Positions 43,702 to 54,233 of a stretch of DNA of 64,000 bases are shown piece by piece (position 1 is the first letter of the stretch; each line of letters opens with the position of its first letter). A program made the translations under genes and the position numbers. The stretch lies in the NCBI GenBank assembly GCA_041879425.1, contig CP090854.1, positions 2,666,001 through 2,730,000 of the forward strand. The letters run 5' to 3'. The stretch is from Vibrio pomeroyi. Lineage in GTDB: Bacteria; Pseudomonadota; Gammaproteobacteria; Enterobacterales; Vibrionaceae. The notes beneath the pieces were generated by a model. The model was not told where the DNA came from and made no database searches. It worked only from the letters and a program-made list of their open reading frames with translations.

Positions 43702-45369
43702 TTAAGCTTCAGTTTTACCCCAAGTATCGCGTAGACCAACCGTACGGTTGAACACTAGCGCGTCTGCTTTAGAGTCTTTCGAATCTACGCAGAAGTAACC
43801 TGTACGTTCAAACTGGTACGCTTGCTCTGCTGCACCTTCCGCTAGGCTAGGCTCAACAAAACCGTTTAGCGTAACAAGCGACTCAGGGTTAAGCGTTGCT
43901 GCAAAGTCATCAGCTGCGGCTGGATTTGCCACAGTGAATAGACGATCGTAAAGACGAATCTCAGCAGGTAATGCTTTATCAGCAGATACCCAGTGGATAA
44001 CACCTTTCACTTTACGGCCATCTGCTGGGTTCTTACCTAGTGTTTCGTTGTCGTAAGAACAGAAGATAGTCGTAATGTTGCCTTCCGCATCTTTCTCGAT
44101 ACGCTCAGCTTTAATCACGTAAGCACCACGTAGACGAACTTCTTTACCTAGAACCAAACGCTTGTATTTCTTGTTTGCTTCTTCACGGAAGTCATCACGC
44201 TCAATCCACACTTCGCGAGTAAACGGTACTTCACGAGTGCCCATTTCAGGTTTGTTCGGGTGGTTAGCAATCGTTAGTGTCTCTACTTGATCCGCATCGT
44301 AGTTTTCAATCACGATCTTAACTGGATCCAGAACGGCCATTGCACGAGGTGCATTTTCGTTCAGATCGTCACGGATACAAGATTCAAGTGAACCGAATTC
44401 AATCATGTTCTCTTGTTTAGTCACACCGATACGCTTACAGAATTCACGGATAGACGCAGAAGTGAAACCACGACGACGTAGGCCAGAAATAGTAGGCATA
44501 CGTGGGTCATCCCAACCTTGAACTAGGTTTTCAACCACAAGTTGGTTCAGCTTACGCTTAGACATCACTGTGTATTCAAGATTCAGACGGCTAAACTCGT
44601 ACTGACGAGGTTGGCAATCGATCGTGATATTATCTAGAACCCAATCGTACAGACGACGGTTATCTTGGAATTCAAGCGTACAGATAGAGTGTGTAATACC
44701 TTCTAACGCATCAGAGATACAGTGAGTGAAGTCGTACATTGGGTAAATGCACCACTTGTCACCCGTCTGATGGTGGTGAGCAAAACGAACACGGTAGATA
44801 ACAGGATCGCGCATCACCATGAATGAAGAGCTCATGTCGATCTTAGCACGCAGACACGCTTTACCTTCTTCAAAGCCACCATCACGCATTTTTTCAAATA
44901 ACGCTAGGTTCTCTTCTGGGCTACGGTCACGGTACGGGCTCGCTTTACCTGGCTCTCTTAGCGTGCCACGGTATTCACGGATCTGCTCAGGACTTAGCTC
45001 GTCAACGTACGCTAAGCCTTTATTAATTAATTCCACAGCATAAGCGTAAAGCGTATCGAAGTAGTTTGATGAGTAACAAATGTCACCAGACCATTCAAAG
45101 CCTAACCAGCTTACATCATTCTTAATTGACTCAACGTATTCAACGTCTTCTTTTTCAGGGTTTGTATCATCGAAACGAAGATTACATTGTCCCTGGTAGT
45201 CCTGAGCAATACCAAAATTCAAGCAAATAGATTTAGCGTGGCCAATGTGCAGGTAGCCGTTCGGCTCCGGCGGGAAACGAGTATGCACGCTACTGTGTGT
45301 ACCATCCGCTAAATCTTTATCGATAATTTGGCGAATGAAATTCGATGGACGAGCCTCAGCTTCACTCAT
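43702..45369 (-). CDS. glnS: Glutaminyl-tRNA synthetase
   Basis: Class I synthetase, 555 residues (E. coli 554). HIGH signature [17 protein letters not shown] near residue 33-49, KMSKS-type [11 protein letters not shown], and acceptor-recognition region [15 protein letters not shown]. The C-terminal half is the beta-barrel anticodon-binding domain ([34 protein letters not shown]). Lies downstream of nagE on the same strand, an arrangement also seen in E. coli and vibrios. Confidence 0.98.
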   Translation of the reverse strand: MSEAEARPSNFIRQIIDKDLADGTHSSVHTRFPPEPNGYLHIGHAKSICLNFGIAQDYQGQCNLRFDDTNPEKEDVEYVESIKNDVSWLGFEWSGDICYSSNYFDTLYAYAVELINKGLAYVDELSPEQIREYRGTLREPGKASPYRDRSPEENLALFEKMRDGGFEEGKACLRAKIDMSSSFMVMRDPVIYRVRFAHHHQTGDKWCIYPMYDFTHCISDALEGITHSICTLEFQDNRRLYDWVLDNITIDCQPRQYEFSRLNLEYTVMSKRKLNQLVVENLVQGWDDPRMPTISGLRRRGFTSASIREFCKRIGVTKQENMIEFGSLESCIRDDLNENAPRAMAVLDPVKIVIENYDADQVETLTIANHPNKPEMGTREVPFTREVWIERDDFREEANKKYKRLVLGKEVRLRGAYVIKAERIEKDAEGNITTIFCSYDNETLGKNPADGRKVKGVIHWVSADKALPAEIRLYDRLFTVANPAAADDFAATLNPESLVTLNGFVEPSLAEGAAEQAYQFERTGYFCVDSKDSKADALVFNRTVGLRDTWGKTEA

Positions 45370-45671
45370 CTATAGCACCTCTATGTATTTAGTATTGTCA
45401 GAGAAAGTTATCTTTCATCTCCAAGAAAACGGACGCTTATAGCGCAAGTCAAAGATAGAAAGATCATTGTTGCTAATCATCCACAATTCTTCGCCTTTGC
45501 ACAATAAGAACCGTCCGTTAATTGCGATTATTTCTGCTATTCGATGAAGAATAGAACGAACCGTGTTCGCTGGCCTTAAACGGCAGGCACAAAAAAGCCT
45601 CCCATGTGGGAGGCTTTCAATTTGAAACTTACTTAAGAGTAACTTTACGTCTTAGTTAAGTACTTCCCTTA
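45370..45671. promoter_or_regulatory. glnS upstream region and nagE terminator
   Basis: No gene. The right end holds the nagE terminator (45594-45618); the rest is the AT-rich leader and presumed promoter of glnS. Confidence 0.5.
45594..45618 (-). terminator. Terminator of nagE
   Basis: Perfect stem AAAGCCTCCCA / TGGGAGGCTTT with TTTTTTG on the minus strand. Confidence 0.92.
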
Positions 45672-47231
45672 CTATGGAAGTTTTACATCAGATAGGTCTT
45701 CACCTGCACCGATAGCTTTCATTTCGCCAGCTACGATTTCAGCTAGTGGGCCTAGGATAACCTGAAGGTTGTTTTCACCTAGTTTAACCACACCTTTAGC
45801 ACCTAGTTTCTTAAGAACAACTTCATCTGCAACAGAGCGGTCTTTAAGAGTTAGACGTAGACGAGTGATACAAGCGTCGATTGAAGTTAGGTTGTCGTGA
45901 CCACCTAGAGCTTTCAGGTATTGACGTGCAAGGTCGCCTTTTGGAGCTTCACCAGCAGGAGCTGCAGCAGCTTCATCATCATCTTCACGACCTGGCGATT
46001 TCAGGTTGAAAGCGCGGATTGCGAAAGAGAAAGTGAAGAAGTATAGAGCACCGAAGCCTAGACCGATTAGTAGAAGTACGAATGGTTTAGTTGCTAGACC
46101 CCAGTTCAATACGAAGTCGATTAGACCAGCAGAGAAACCGAAACCGTGCAGAGTACCAAACATGTTAGCAACTACTAGAGACAGACCAGTAAATACAGCG
46201 TGCATTGCGTATAGAGCAGGAGCTAGGAATACGAACATGAATTCTAGCGGCTCTGTGATACCTGTTAGGAATGAACAGAATGCTACTGAGAATAGTGCGC
46301 CACCAACTTGGCTGCGTTTTTCAGCAGGAGCAGCTAGGTACATTGCAAGTGCAGCACCTGGTAGACCGAACATCATTACAGGGAAGAAACCGTTCATGAA
46401 TACGCCAGCGCCTTTATCGCCACCGAAGAAACGGTGTAGGTCGCCAGATTTAACTGTTTCAGTCACTTCTTTAACTACAGTAGTAATTTCTGGAGTTACA
46501 GAGTTAGCGAATGTGAATGTGTGCTCTTGGCCAACAACTAGAGTTTTAGCTAGTGATGGGTCAACACAAAGTTGAGTGATGTTAGCGAATGCGCCTTGAC
46601 CAGCAACGATGATTTCTTGACATGTACCCATACCGAACCAGAAGTATGAGTTCAATACGTGGTGTAGACCTACAGGGATAAGTGCACGGTTAAGAGTACC
46701 GTAAACGAATTGACCGATAGCGCCAGACGTTGATACTGCGTGAGCCAGTGCGTCTAGACCAGATTGAACACCAGGCCAAACCACACCAGACACAGCACCT
46801 GCAACAAGTGCAAATAGACCAGCCATGATAGGGACTAAACGTTTACCCGCGAAGAATGCCAGCCACTCAGGAAGGCGTGTAGCGTGGAAAGCGTTGTAAG
46901 AGTGACCTGCGATGATACCTGCGAAGATACCGCCGAAGAATGACATGTTAACGTCTGCGTTAATTGTCGTTGCTGTAGCTGTTAGTACGAAGTAAGCAAC
47001 TGCACCAGCAAGACCTGCTGCGCCGTTACCGTCTTTAGAAAGACCAATCGCGATACCTAGACCAAATAGCAATGGTAGGTTACCGAAGATAGCACCACCA
47101 GCTTGCGCCATAAATGGAATATCAAGTAGATCGCCTTGACCTAAACGTAATAGAAGCGCCGCAATCGGAAGCGTTGCGATAGGTAGCATTAATGCCTTAC
47201 CCAGCTTCTGTGCATATCCTAGAATATTCAC
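45672..47231 (-). CDS. nagE: N-acetylglucosamine-specific PTS transporter, EIICB
   Basis: Imports and phosphorylates GlcNAc. 519 residues: an EIIC membrane domain (about 1-390; starts YAQKLGKALMLPIATLP; LNSYFWFG and SFLTGITEPLEFMF are family motifs), a linker rich in Asp/Ala, and an EIIB domain with phosphorylated Cys in SIDACITRLRLTLKD. E. coli NagE is longer (648) because it carries a fused EIIA; this one lacks EIIA and must rely on another, probably Crr. Divergent from nagA-nagC. Confidence 0.96.
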   Translation of the reverse strand: MNILGYAQKLGKALMLPIATLPIAALLLRLGQGDLLDIPFMAQAGGAIFGNLPLLFGLGIAIGLSKDGNGAAGLAGAVAYFVLTATATTINADVNMSFFGGIFAGIIAGHSYNAFHATRLPEWLAFFAGKRLVPIMAGLFALVAGAVSGVVWPGVQSGLDALAHAVSTSGAIGQFVYGTLNRALIPVGLHHVLNSYFWFGMGTCQEIIVAGQGAFANITQLCVDPSLAKTLVVGQEHTFTFANSVTPEITTVVKEVTETVKSGDLHRFFGGDKGAGVFMNGFFPVMMFGLPGAALAMYLAAPAEKRSQVGGALFSVAFCSFLTGITEPLEFMFVFLAPALYAMHAVFTGLSLVVANMFGTLHGFGFSAGLIDFVLNWGLATKPFVLLLIGLGFGALYFFTFSFAIRAFNLKSPGREDDDEAAAAPAGEAPKGDLARQYLKALGGHDNLTSIDACITRLRLTLKDRSVADEVVLKKLGAKGVVKLGENNLQVILGPLAEIVAGEMKAIGAGEDLSDVKLP

Positions 47232-47707
47232 CAGTTGTTTCCCCCTATAGGATTTTTTAGAATTCGTTTGAGAAACTTATTTTAGTCGCTCAATTTAGTC
47301 CTATTCAGTGTATTCAATTAATTTTGCTCCGCAAATTAAAACCTTACCATTTGTGATCGTAATCACCAGTTTTTACCAAATCCAGAGGTTTTTGCTAGCG
47401 AGATCATAAAACTTATTTTATCATTCAAAAAAATGAACATTTATAGATAAAATCTAGATCTAATGTTTGGGCTAACTGCGGGTTATTTGAGGCAAGCAAT
47501 GCCAGATAAACCACTGATAACTCTGAGCCTGAACTTATAAATAAAATGAATTGTTCACATATTTTTCAAACACTTAAAATCGCTTCCCATTTTGAAGCCG
47601 TTTGCCCATAAAAGATAAATCGTTACGTAAATGATGCTCGCAAACTAAGTACCCATTTAGGTAACGAAGAATTTTTAAAGATCTCACGAAATAAGGATTA
47701 GCTGACT
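47232..47707. promoter_or_regulatory. Divergent nagE/nagA control region
   Basis: A 476-base gene-free AT-rich region. A CRP site is present at 47352. Several A/T-rich pseudo-palindromes (for example around 47408-47440, with TTATTTTATCATTCAAAAAA) could be NagC operators, since NagC represses nagE and nagBA-type genes by looping in E. coli; the exact operators cannot be fixed by eye. Confidence 0.6.
47352..47367. promoter_or_regulatory. CRP-binding site, nagE/nagA region
   Basis: TGTGA-TCGTAA-TCACC matches TGTGA-N6-TCACA at 9 of 10 positions. Catabolite control of GlcNAc uptake genes by CRP is established in E. coli and vibrios. Confidence 0.75.
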
Positions 47708-48844
47708 ATGTACGCGCTAAGTAACTGTAAAATTTACACTGGTAGTGATGTTCTGACCGATCATGCTGTAGTGATCGAAAACGAACTGATCAAAAAAGTC
47801 TGCCCTATCTCTGAATTGCCAGAAGGAATTGAGGTTCGCGACCTAGACGGAGCAAACCTAAGCCCAGGTTTCATTGACCTACAACTGAACGGTTGTGGTG
47901 GTGTAATGCTGAACGATGAGATCACTGCAGACACTATGCAGATCATGCACAAAGCAAACCTTAAATCAGGCTGTACTAGCTTCCTACCTACGCTTATCAC
48001 CTCTTCAGACGAAGACATGCGTGCGGTTATCACAGCAGCTCGTGAATACCACAATCAGTACCAGAACCAGTCTTTAGGTCTGCACCTTGAGGGTCCGTAC
48101 CTAAACGTTGCGAAAAAAGGCATCCACAGCGTCGATCACATTCGTAAATCTGATAACGAAATGATTGAGCTTATCTGTGAAAACAGCGACCTTGTTGCAA
48201 AAGTAACTTTAGCGCCTGAGCTTAACGATCCTGAACACATCGAACGTCTTCAGAAAGCGGGCGTAGTGGTTTCTATTGGCCACACCAATGCAACTTATGC
48301 AGAAGCGCGTCAAGGTTTCGAGTCTGGTATTACTTTCGCGACTCACCTATTCAATGCAATGACACCGATGGTTGGCCGTGAGCCCGGCGTTGTTGGCGCG
48401 ATTTACGACACGCCAGAAGTATACGCAGGTATCATCGCCGATGGCTTCCACGTTGATTACGCAAACATTCGAATTGCGCACAAAATCAAGGGAGAAAAGC
48501 TCGTATTAGTGACGGACGCCACAGCTCCTGCAGGTGCTGACATGGAATACTTTATTTTTGTCGGTAAGAAAGTATATTACCGAGATGGTAAGTGTGTTGA
48601 TGAAAACGGCACACTGGGCGGCTCAGCTCTGACTATGATTGAAGCAGTTCAGAATACAGTTGAGCACGCTGGTATCGCTTTAGACGAAGCTCTTCGCATG
48701 GCTACGCTATACCCAGCTACGGCTATCGGTGTAGAAAGCAAGCTAGGTCGAATCAAAAAAGGCATGGTTGCAAACCTAGCTGTATTTGACCGAGACTTTA
48801 ACGTTAAAGCGACTGTTGTTAATGGACAATACGAGCACAATTAA
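47708..48844 (+). CDS. nagA: N-acetylglucosamine-6-phosphate deacetylase
   Basis: Converts GlcNAc-6-P to GlcN-6-P plus acetate, the step after NagE. 378 residues of the amidohydrolase superfamily. Metal/substrate residues: [25 protein letters not shown] (Glu ligand), [13 protein letters not shown] (His), [10 protein letters not shown] (His) and [10 protein letters not shown] (catalytic Asp). Followed after two bases by nagC; no nagB is found next to it here. Confidence 0.98.
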   Translation: MYALSNCKIYTGSDVLTDHAVVIENELIKKVCPISELPEGIEVRDLDGANLSPGFIDLQLNGCGGVMLNDEITADTMQIMHKANLKSGCTSFLPTLITSSDEDMRAVITAAREYHNQYQNQSLGLHLEGPYLNVAKKGIHSVDHIRKSDNEMIELICENSDLVAKVTLAPELNDPEHIERLQKAGVVVSIGHTNATYAEARQGFESGITFATHLFNAMTPMVGREPGVVGAIYDTPEVYAGIIADGFHVDYANIRIAHKIKGEKLVLVTDATAPAGADMEYFIFVGKKVYYRDGKCVDENGTLGGSALTMIEAVQNTVEHAGIALDEALRMATLYPATAIGVESKLGRIKKGMVANLAVFDRDFNVKATVVNGQYEHN

Positions 48845-48846
48845 GT

Positions 48847-50061
48847 ATGAATGGCGGACAAATAGGTAACGTAGACTTAGTTAAACAACTAAACAGTGCG
48901 GCGGTATACCGACTAATAGACCAACAAGGGCCTATCAGTCGTATACAAGTGGCTGATGTAAGCCAACTCGCACCGGCAAGTGTTACAAAAATTACCCGCC
49001 AACTTTTAGAGCGCGGCCTAATCAAAGAGGTTGCGCAGCAAGCGTCTACTGGCGGTAGACGCGCTATCTCCCTAACCACAGAAGTAGAACCTTTTCATTC
49101 TGTCGCAGTGCGCTTAGGCCGAGACTATATTCAAATAAGCCTTCATGACCTAGGCGGTCGTGAGTTGGCTTTCCAACAGCAAGACCTGAATTATTCAGAC
49201 CAGTCAGACCTTACCCAAGGCTTGGTTAATAATTTGAAGGCTTTCATTGCTGAACACCAACCAAAGATCGATCAGCTGATTGCTATTGGCGTTACTCTTC
49301 CAGGCTTGGTTAACCCAACGACTGGTGTTGTTGAGTACATGCCAAACACGGATATCGATAACCTTGCTTTAAGCGACATTATTCGCGACACATTCCATGT
49401 CGCTTGTTTTGTGGGTAACGATGTTCGAGGAATGGCGCTTGCTGAGCACTACTTCGGTGCAAGTAAAGACAGCCAAGACTCTATTTTAGTGAGTGTTCAC
49501 CGTGGTACCGGCGCAGGTATTATCGTGAACGGTCAGGTTTTCTTAGGTCACAACCGCAACGTAGGTGAGATTGGTCATATCCAAATCGATCCGCTAGGCG
49601 AGCAATGTCAGTGTGGTAACTTCGGTTGTCTTGAAACCGTAGCAGCAAACCCAGCAATCGTTGAACGAGTTCAAAAACTGATTAAACAAGGCTATGAGTC
49701 TTCTTTAACAGAGCTTGACCGTATTACGATTCAAGATGTGTGTGACCATGCAATCAATGGTGACGAACTGGCGAAACAAAGCTTAGTTCGAGTAGGAAAC
49801 CAGTTAGGTAAGGCGATCGCCATGACGATTAACTTATTTAACCCTCAAAAAGTTATCATCGCAGGTGATATTACAAAGGCACAAGAGATTGTTTTCCCTG
49901 CAATTAAGCGCAATGTAGAGAATCAGTCGTTAACGACTTTCCATAGCGGCTTGCCTATTGTAGCATCTCAGATCGATAAACATCCTACGATGGGAGCTTT
50001 TGCCATGATTAAGCGCGCCATGCTCAACGGTGTGTTGCTGCAGAAGCTTCTCGAAGATTAA
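48847..50061 (+). CDS. nagC: N-acetylglucosamine repressor NagC (ROK family)
   Basis: Represses GlcNAc (and in vibrios chitobiose-related) genes; inducer GlcNAc-6-P. 404 residues. N-terminal winged HTH (GNVDLVKQLNSAAVYRLI; SQLAPASVTKITRQLLERGLI), then the ROK kinase-like fold with IGVTLPGLVNP, GTGAGIIVNG and the zinc motif CQCGNFGCLETVAA. Cotranscribed with nagA, giving feedback control. Terminator at 50085. Confidence 0.97.
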   Translation: MNGGQIGNVDLVKQLNSAAVYRLIDQQGPISRIQVADVSQLAPASVTKITRQLLERGLIKEVAQQASTGGRRAISLTTEVEPFHSVAVRLGRDYIQISLHDLGGRELAFQQQDLNYSDQSDLTQGLVNNLKAFIAEHQPKIDQLIAIGVTLPGLVNPTTGVVEYMPNTDIDNLALSDIIRDTFHVACFVGNDVRGMALAEHYFGASKDSQDSILVSVHRGTGAGIIVNGQVFLGHNRNVGEIGHIQIDPLGEQCQCGNFGCLETVAANPAIVERVQKLIKQGYESSLTELDRITIQDVCDHAINGDELAKQSLVRVGNQLGKAIAMTINLFNPQKVIIAGDITKAQEIVFPAIKRNVENQSLTTFHSGLPIVASQIDKHPTMGAFAMIKRAMLNGVLLQKLLED

Positions 50062-50084
50062 AGAAAAATAATTCTGATTTTCCG

Positions 50085-50119
50085 CGGGCCGTGTTTGTAT
50101 AAACACGGCCCGTTTTTTT
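50085..50119 (+). terminator. Terminator of nagA-nagC
   Basis: Perfect 12-bp stem CGGGCCGTGTTT / AAACACGGCCCG followed by seven Ts. Confidence 0.94.
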
Positions 50120-50145
50120 AAGCTAGGGAACTACAACAACAAGTT

Positions 50146-51732
50146 ATGGAACTTATATTAATATCCACTGCGTTTATCGCAGGATTTATTGCTTTAAAAT
50201 GTCACCTTCCCCCATTAGTTGGTTTTTTGGTTGCAGGCTTTGGGCTTTTTGCCTTTGGCTTTGAAACCAATGACACCATCATTACTTTAGCTGACCTTGG
50301 TGTCACGCTGCTTCTATTTACTATCGGCTTAAAGCTCGACATCAAAACCCTACTCTCTAAAGAGATCTGGGCTGGCGCGACAATCCACAACCTTTTGTCC
50401 ACTCTGTTTTTCGCCGTCGCCCTGTTTGGTTTTAAGTTCTTAGGCATTTCATCGCTGGCTGCCATGTCGGTAGAACAGATCGTTCTGCTCGGTTTTGCTC
50501 TTTCATTCTCTAGTACGGTATTTGCGGTTAAGACTCTGCAAGAGAAAGGTGAAATGAATGCGACCTACGGAACGTTGGCGATTGGTATCTTGGTCATGCA
50601 GGATATCTTCGCCGTAGTATTCCTAACGGCTTCTACAGGCAAAATACCTGAGTGGTATGCGATTGCTCTGTTTGCCCTGCCCTTACTACGCCCACTGTTC
50701 TACAAAGTGCTCGATTGGGTTGGTCACGGCGAGATGCTAGTTCTTTCCGGCATCTTCTTCGCATTAGTCGTCGGTGCTGGTTTATTCCATTTGGTTGGTG
50801 TGAAACCAGACCTGGGGGCTCTTGTTCTAGGTATGTTACTTGCTGGTCACCCAAAAGCCTCAGAGTTATCAAAATCGCTGTTTAATCTTAAAGAGCTTTT
50901 CCTTGTCTGTTTCTTCTTGAATATTGGTTTGTCAGAGCAACCAACCATTCAAGGCTTTATGCTTGCAATCTTGTTCTTACTGATGCTGCCAGTGAAAGGT
51001 GTTCTCTACTTCTTGGTACTCAACCGCTTCAAGTTCCGTGTTCGAACGTCTCTACTCGCCTCATTATCACTGTTTAACTACAGCGAATTTGGCCTCATCG
51101 TTGGTGGCCTCGCCTTCAAGATGGGTTGGATGTCGGGTGATATTCTGGTTGCCGTCGCGATTGCAGTTTCACTGTCTTTCCTAATCGCTGCACCTTTAAA
51201 CCGAGCTGGTCACAAGCTTTATCAGCAGTCAGGTAAATGGCTGAAAGAGCATGCGTCAGAAAAGCTTCACCGACGTGATAAGCGAATTGACCCGGGCCGA
51301 GCACAAGTGCTTATTCTTGGTATGGGCCGAATTGGTACTGGTGCTTATGACGAATTACGCTCTCGCTATGGCAAAGTCAGCCTAGGTGTTGAAGTTCGTG
51401 AAGAAGCAGCACACAACCACAGAAGCCATGGCAGAAACGTGATTTCTGGCGACGCGACTGACCCAGACTTCTGGGAACGTATCTTAGATACTGCCAATGT
51501 AAAATTAGTGATCTTGGCGATGCCTCACCACCAAGGTAATCAAACCGCTTTAGACCAGTTGAAATCTCGAAACTTCAAAGGTCAAATTGCGGCGATTGCT
51601 GAATATCCGGATCAACTCGAAACGCTCAAAGAAAACGGTGTTGATGCGGCATTTAATATTTATAGTGAAGCGGGTAGTGGTTTTGCTCGCCACGTATGCG
51701 AACAGTTAAACCCAAACATCAATAAAATCTAG
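50146..51732 (+). CDS. CPA2-family cation/proton antiporter with RCK domain
   Basis: A 528-residue Kef/YbaL-like monovalent cation:H+ antiporter. The membrane domain (about 1-355) has roughly 11-12 helices, e.g. PPLVGFLVAGFGLFAFGF, LADLGVTLLLFTIGLKLD and FSSTVFAVKTLQEKGE (conserved in the family). The cytosolic C-terminus (about 370-528) is an RCK/TrkA-N domain with ILGMGRIGTGAYDEL (NAD-binding) and ISGDATDPDFWERI. Likely potassium or sodium efflux; the exact ion is not readable. Begins shortly after the nagC terminator. Confidence 0.9.
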   Translation: MELILISTAFIAGFIALKCHLPPLVGFLVAGFGLFAFGFETNDTIITLADLGVTLLLFTIGLKLDIKTLLSKEIWAGATIHNLLSTLFFAVALFGFKFLGISSLAAMSVEQIVLLGFALSFSSTVFAVKTLQEKGEMNATYGTLAIGILVMQDIFAVVFLTASTGKIPEWYAIALFALPLLRPLFYKVLDWVGHGEMLVLSGIFFALVVGAGLFHLVGVKPDLGALVLGMLLAGHPKASELSKSLFNLKELFLVCFFLNIGLSEQPTIQGFMLAILFLLMLPVKGVLYFLVLNRFKFRVRTSLLASLSLFNYSEFGLIVGGLAFKMGWMSGDILVAVAIAVSLSFLIAAPLNRAGHKLYQQSGKWLKEHASEKLHRRDKRIDPGRAQVLILGMGRIGTGAYDELRSRYGKVSLGVEVREEAAHNHRSHGRNVISGDATDPDFWERILDTANVKLVILAMPHHQGNQTALDQLKSRNFKGQIAAIAEYPDQLETLKENGVDAAFNIYSEAGSGFARHVCEQLNPNINKI

Positions 51733-51753
51733 CCTAAAACGCCCTCTTCAAAT

Positions 51754-51793
51754 CCTCTCAAAATTGCGAATTTTTGCACTTTTGAGAGGTTTT
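51754..51793 (+). terminator. Terminator of the antiporter gene
   Basis: Stem CCTCTCAAAA / TTTTGAGAGG with a 16-base loop, followed by TTTTCG. Confidence 0.75.
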
Positions 51794-51965
51794 CGTATAA
51801 AAAACCAACTGCAATTAGATATCAAACACCAAAACCAATCAATAATTAGATAATTTCTAACTTAACCCCCTTTATATTATTTTTTTGCTTACATCCGGTT
51901 GCTTTTTTTAGCCAGAATGGCAAATTGAATACAGTTGATTTAGAAATTATTTAAAAGGAAGTTCT

Positions 51966-53636
51966 ATGTGTTCAGTATTTGGCATTCTCGACATTAAAAG
52001 TGATGCCGCAGCACTTCGCCCAATTGCTTTAGAAATGTCTAAAAAGCTTCGTCACCGTGGTCCAGACTGGTCTGGCATTTATGCTGGTGAAAAAGCAATC
52101 CTTGCTCACGAGCGTTTAGCTATCGTTGGTTTAAACAGTGGTGCTCAACCACTATACAGCCAAGACAAAAAGCATATTCTTGCAGTAAACGGCGAAATCT
52201 ATAACCACAAAGAACTTCGTGCTCGCTACGAAGACAAGTACCAATTCCAGACAGATTCTGACTGTGAAGTGATTCTTGCGCTATACCAAGAAATGGGTGC
52301 CGACCTACTAGAAGAACTTAACGGTATTTTCGCCTTCGTTTTATACGATGAAGAGAAAGATGAATACCTAGTAGGCCGCGACCACATCGGCATCATCCCG
52401 CTTTACCAAGGCTACGATGAGCACGGTAACTACTACGTTGCTTCAGAAATGAAAGCATTGGTTCCAGTGTGTAAAACAATCAGTGAGTTCCCTCCTGGTA
52501 GCTTCTACTCTTCTAAAGATGCAGAGCCTCAGCGTTACTACATTCGTGATTGGAACGAATATGCAGCGGTTCAAGGCAACAGCACAAGCAAAGAAGAGCT
52601 TACTGAAGCACTAGAAGCAGCGGTTAAACGCCAACTAATGACTGACGTACCTTATGGTGTACTTCTATCGGGTGGCCTAGATTCATCAATTACTTCAGCA
52701 GTAGCGAAACGTTATGCTGCAATGCGTATTGAAGATGATGAGCAATCTGAAGCTTGGTGGCCACAACTGCACTCATTTGCTGTTGGCTTAGAAGGTGCTC
52801 CAGATCTTATCGCTGCTCGTGAAGTGGCTGACAAGATCGGTACTGTACACCACGAGATGACATACACGATTCAGGAAGGCCTAGACGCAATCCGTGACGT
52901 TATCTACCACATCGAAACTTACGATGTAACGACGATTCGTGCATCAACTCCGATGTACTTGCTGGCTCGTAAGATCAAGGCGATGGGCATCAAGATGGTA
53001 CTTTCTGGTGAAGGTGCGGATGAAATTTTCGGCGGTTACCTGTATTTCCACAAAGCGCCAAACGCGAAAGAGTTCCACGAAGAAACAGTACGTAAACTGC
53101 TGGCTCTGAACATGTTTGACTGTGCTCGTGCAAACAAATCGTTGGCTGCATGGGGCGTTGAAGGCCGTGTACCATTCTTGGACAAAGAGTTCATCGACGT
53201 GGCAATGCGTTTGAACCCTGAGGACAAGATGTGTGGTAACGGTAAGATGGAGAAACACATCCTACGTGAGTGTTTTGAAGACTACCTACCAGATTCAATC
53301 GCATGGCGTCAAAAAGAACAGTTCTCTGACGGCGTTGGCTACGATTGGATTGATACGTTGAAAGCAACTGCTGAAGCGAAAGTAACGGATAAGCAAATGG
53401 AAACCGCCCAGTTCCGTTTCCCTTACAACACGCCAACAACCAAAGAAGGCTACGCTTACCGTGAAATCTTTGAAGAGTTGTTCCCGCTAGAATCAGCAGC
53501 AGAGTGTGTACCTGGTGGTCCGTCTGTCGCTTGTTCATCAGCAAAAGCTATCGAATGGGATGAGTCTTTCCAAAACTGTGTTGACCCATCTGGCCGTGCA
53601 GTACAAGCCGTTCACAACGATGCTTACAACGCTTAA
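51966..53636 (+). CDS. asnB: Asparagine synthetase B (glutamine-hydrolysing)
   Basis: Makes asparagine from aspartate, ATP and glutamine. 556 residues. The N-terminal class II glutamine amidotransferase uses Cys2 (MCSVFGI), with RHRGPDWSG and NGEIYNHKELR. The synthetase domain has the PP-loop LSGGLDSSIT and SGEGADEIFGGYLYFHKAP. Length fits E. coli AsnB (554). Ribosome site AAAGGAAG. Terminator at 53662. Confidence 0.98.
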   Translation: MCSVFGILDIKSDAAALRPIALEMSKKLRHRGPDWSGIYAGEKAILAHERLAIVGLNSGAQPLYSQDKKHILAVNGEIYNHKELRARYEDKYQFQTDSDCEVILALYQEMGADLLEELNGIFAFVLYDEEKDEYLVGRDHIGIIPLYQGYDEHGNYYVASEMKALVPVCKTISEFPPGSFYSSKDAEPQRYYIRDWNEYAAVQGNSTSKEELTEALEAAVKRQLMTDVPYGVLLSGGLDSSITSAVAKRYAAMRIEDDEQSEAWWPQLHSFAVGLEGAPDLIAAREVADKIGTVHHEMTYTIQEGLDAIRDVIYHIETYDVTTIRASTPMYLLARKIKAMGIKMVLSGEGADEIFGGYLYFHKAPNAKEFHEETVRKLLALNMFDCARANKSLAAWGVEGRVPFLDKEFIDVAMRLNPEDKMCGNGKMEKHILRECFEDYLPDSIAWRQKEQFSDGVGYDWIDTLKATAEAKVTDKQMETAQFRFPYNTPTTKEGYAYREIFEELFPLESAAECVPGGPSVACSSAKAIEWDESFQNCVDPSGRAVQAVHNDAYNA

Positions 53637-53661
53637 GACGATTGGTAAATTCTAAGTACTA

Positions 53662-53686
53662 AAAAAGGCGCATGATGCGCCTTTTT
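53662..53686. terminator. Bidirectional terminator between asnB and rfaH
   Basis: Perfect palindrome AAAAAGGCGCATGATGCGCC-TTTTT between convergent genes. Confidence 0.93.
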
Positions 53687-53714
53687 ATTTTTAAGCCTAT
53701 TTTTATTGTTGCAT

Positions 53715-54221
53715 TTATGCGTGAGCTTGCAGTGCTTCGTTCTCAATACTGATAGGAACCACTTGGCTGATCATTTTTACGAGCATAATAGAGCGAGCTT
53801 CACCATCTTTCTGATGGAAAATCGCTTCAATGCCAGCGAACTGGCCACTCTTAATCTTAATCACCTGCCCAGATTCAAACTCAACACAGCAATCTTCAGT
53901 TTCGTTACTGCAACACTTCTCAAACTCTTTAAGTTCAAAAACTAAGTCACCTTGGACTTCATGCGGTCTTGCGCCGAACTTAATAAAGTCGACTACACCA
54001 CGCGTTGAACGAACGGTCGTAAAGCTAGGACCTTGTTCATAGTCAAAGCGAACAAAGATGTAAGACGGGAACAGCGGCTCTTTGACCTGCTTCTCTTTCC
54101 CTCTAACCACCTTTTCGACTTCTATTTGAGGGTAAAAGCACTCTACCCCCTGATTTTCTAGGTGCTGTTGAGCGCGTTTTTGATCACCACGCTTACAGTA
54201 GAGCAAATACCAACGTTTCAT
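53715..54221 (-). CDS. rfaH: Transcription antitermination protein RfaH
   Basis: NusG paralogue recruited at ops sites to raise expression of long envelope and capsule operons. 168 residues from MKRWYLLYCKRG (ATG 54221; a possible earlier ATG at 54233 adds MASK). The N-terminal NGN domain includes EPLFPSYIFVRFDYE and STRGVVDFIKFG; the C-terminal KOW domain (GQVIKIKSGQFAGIEAIF, DGEARSIMLVKMI) is the fold-switching part. Contains a CC pair twice (KCCSNETEDCC), unusual compared with E. coli RfaH. Confidence 0.95.
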   Translation of the reverse strand: MKRWYLLYCKRGDQKRAQQHLENQGVECFYPQIEVEKVVRGKEKQVKEPLFPSYIFVRFDYEQGPSFTTVRSTRGVVDFIKFGARPHEVQGDLVFELKEFEKCCSNETEDCCVEFESGQVIKIKSGQFAGIEAIFHQKDGEARSIMLVKMISQVVPISIENEALQAHA

Positions 54222-54233
54222 TTTACTAGCCAT

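Noticed and set aside
46006..46575. 189-codon open frame antisense to nagE
   Set aside because: Opposite-strand shadow of nagE with Pro/Arg/Thr-rich composition; no evidence for translation.
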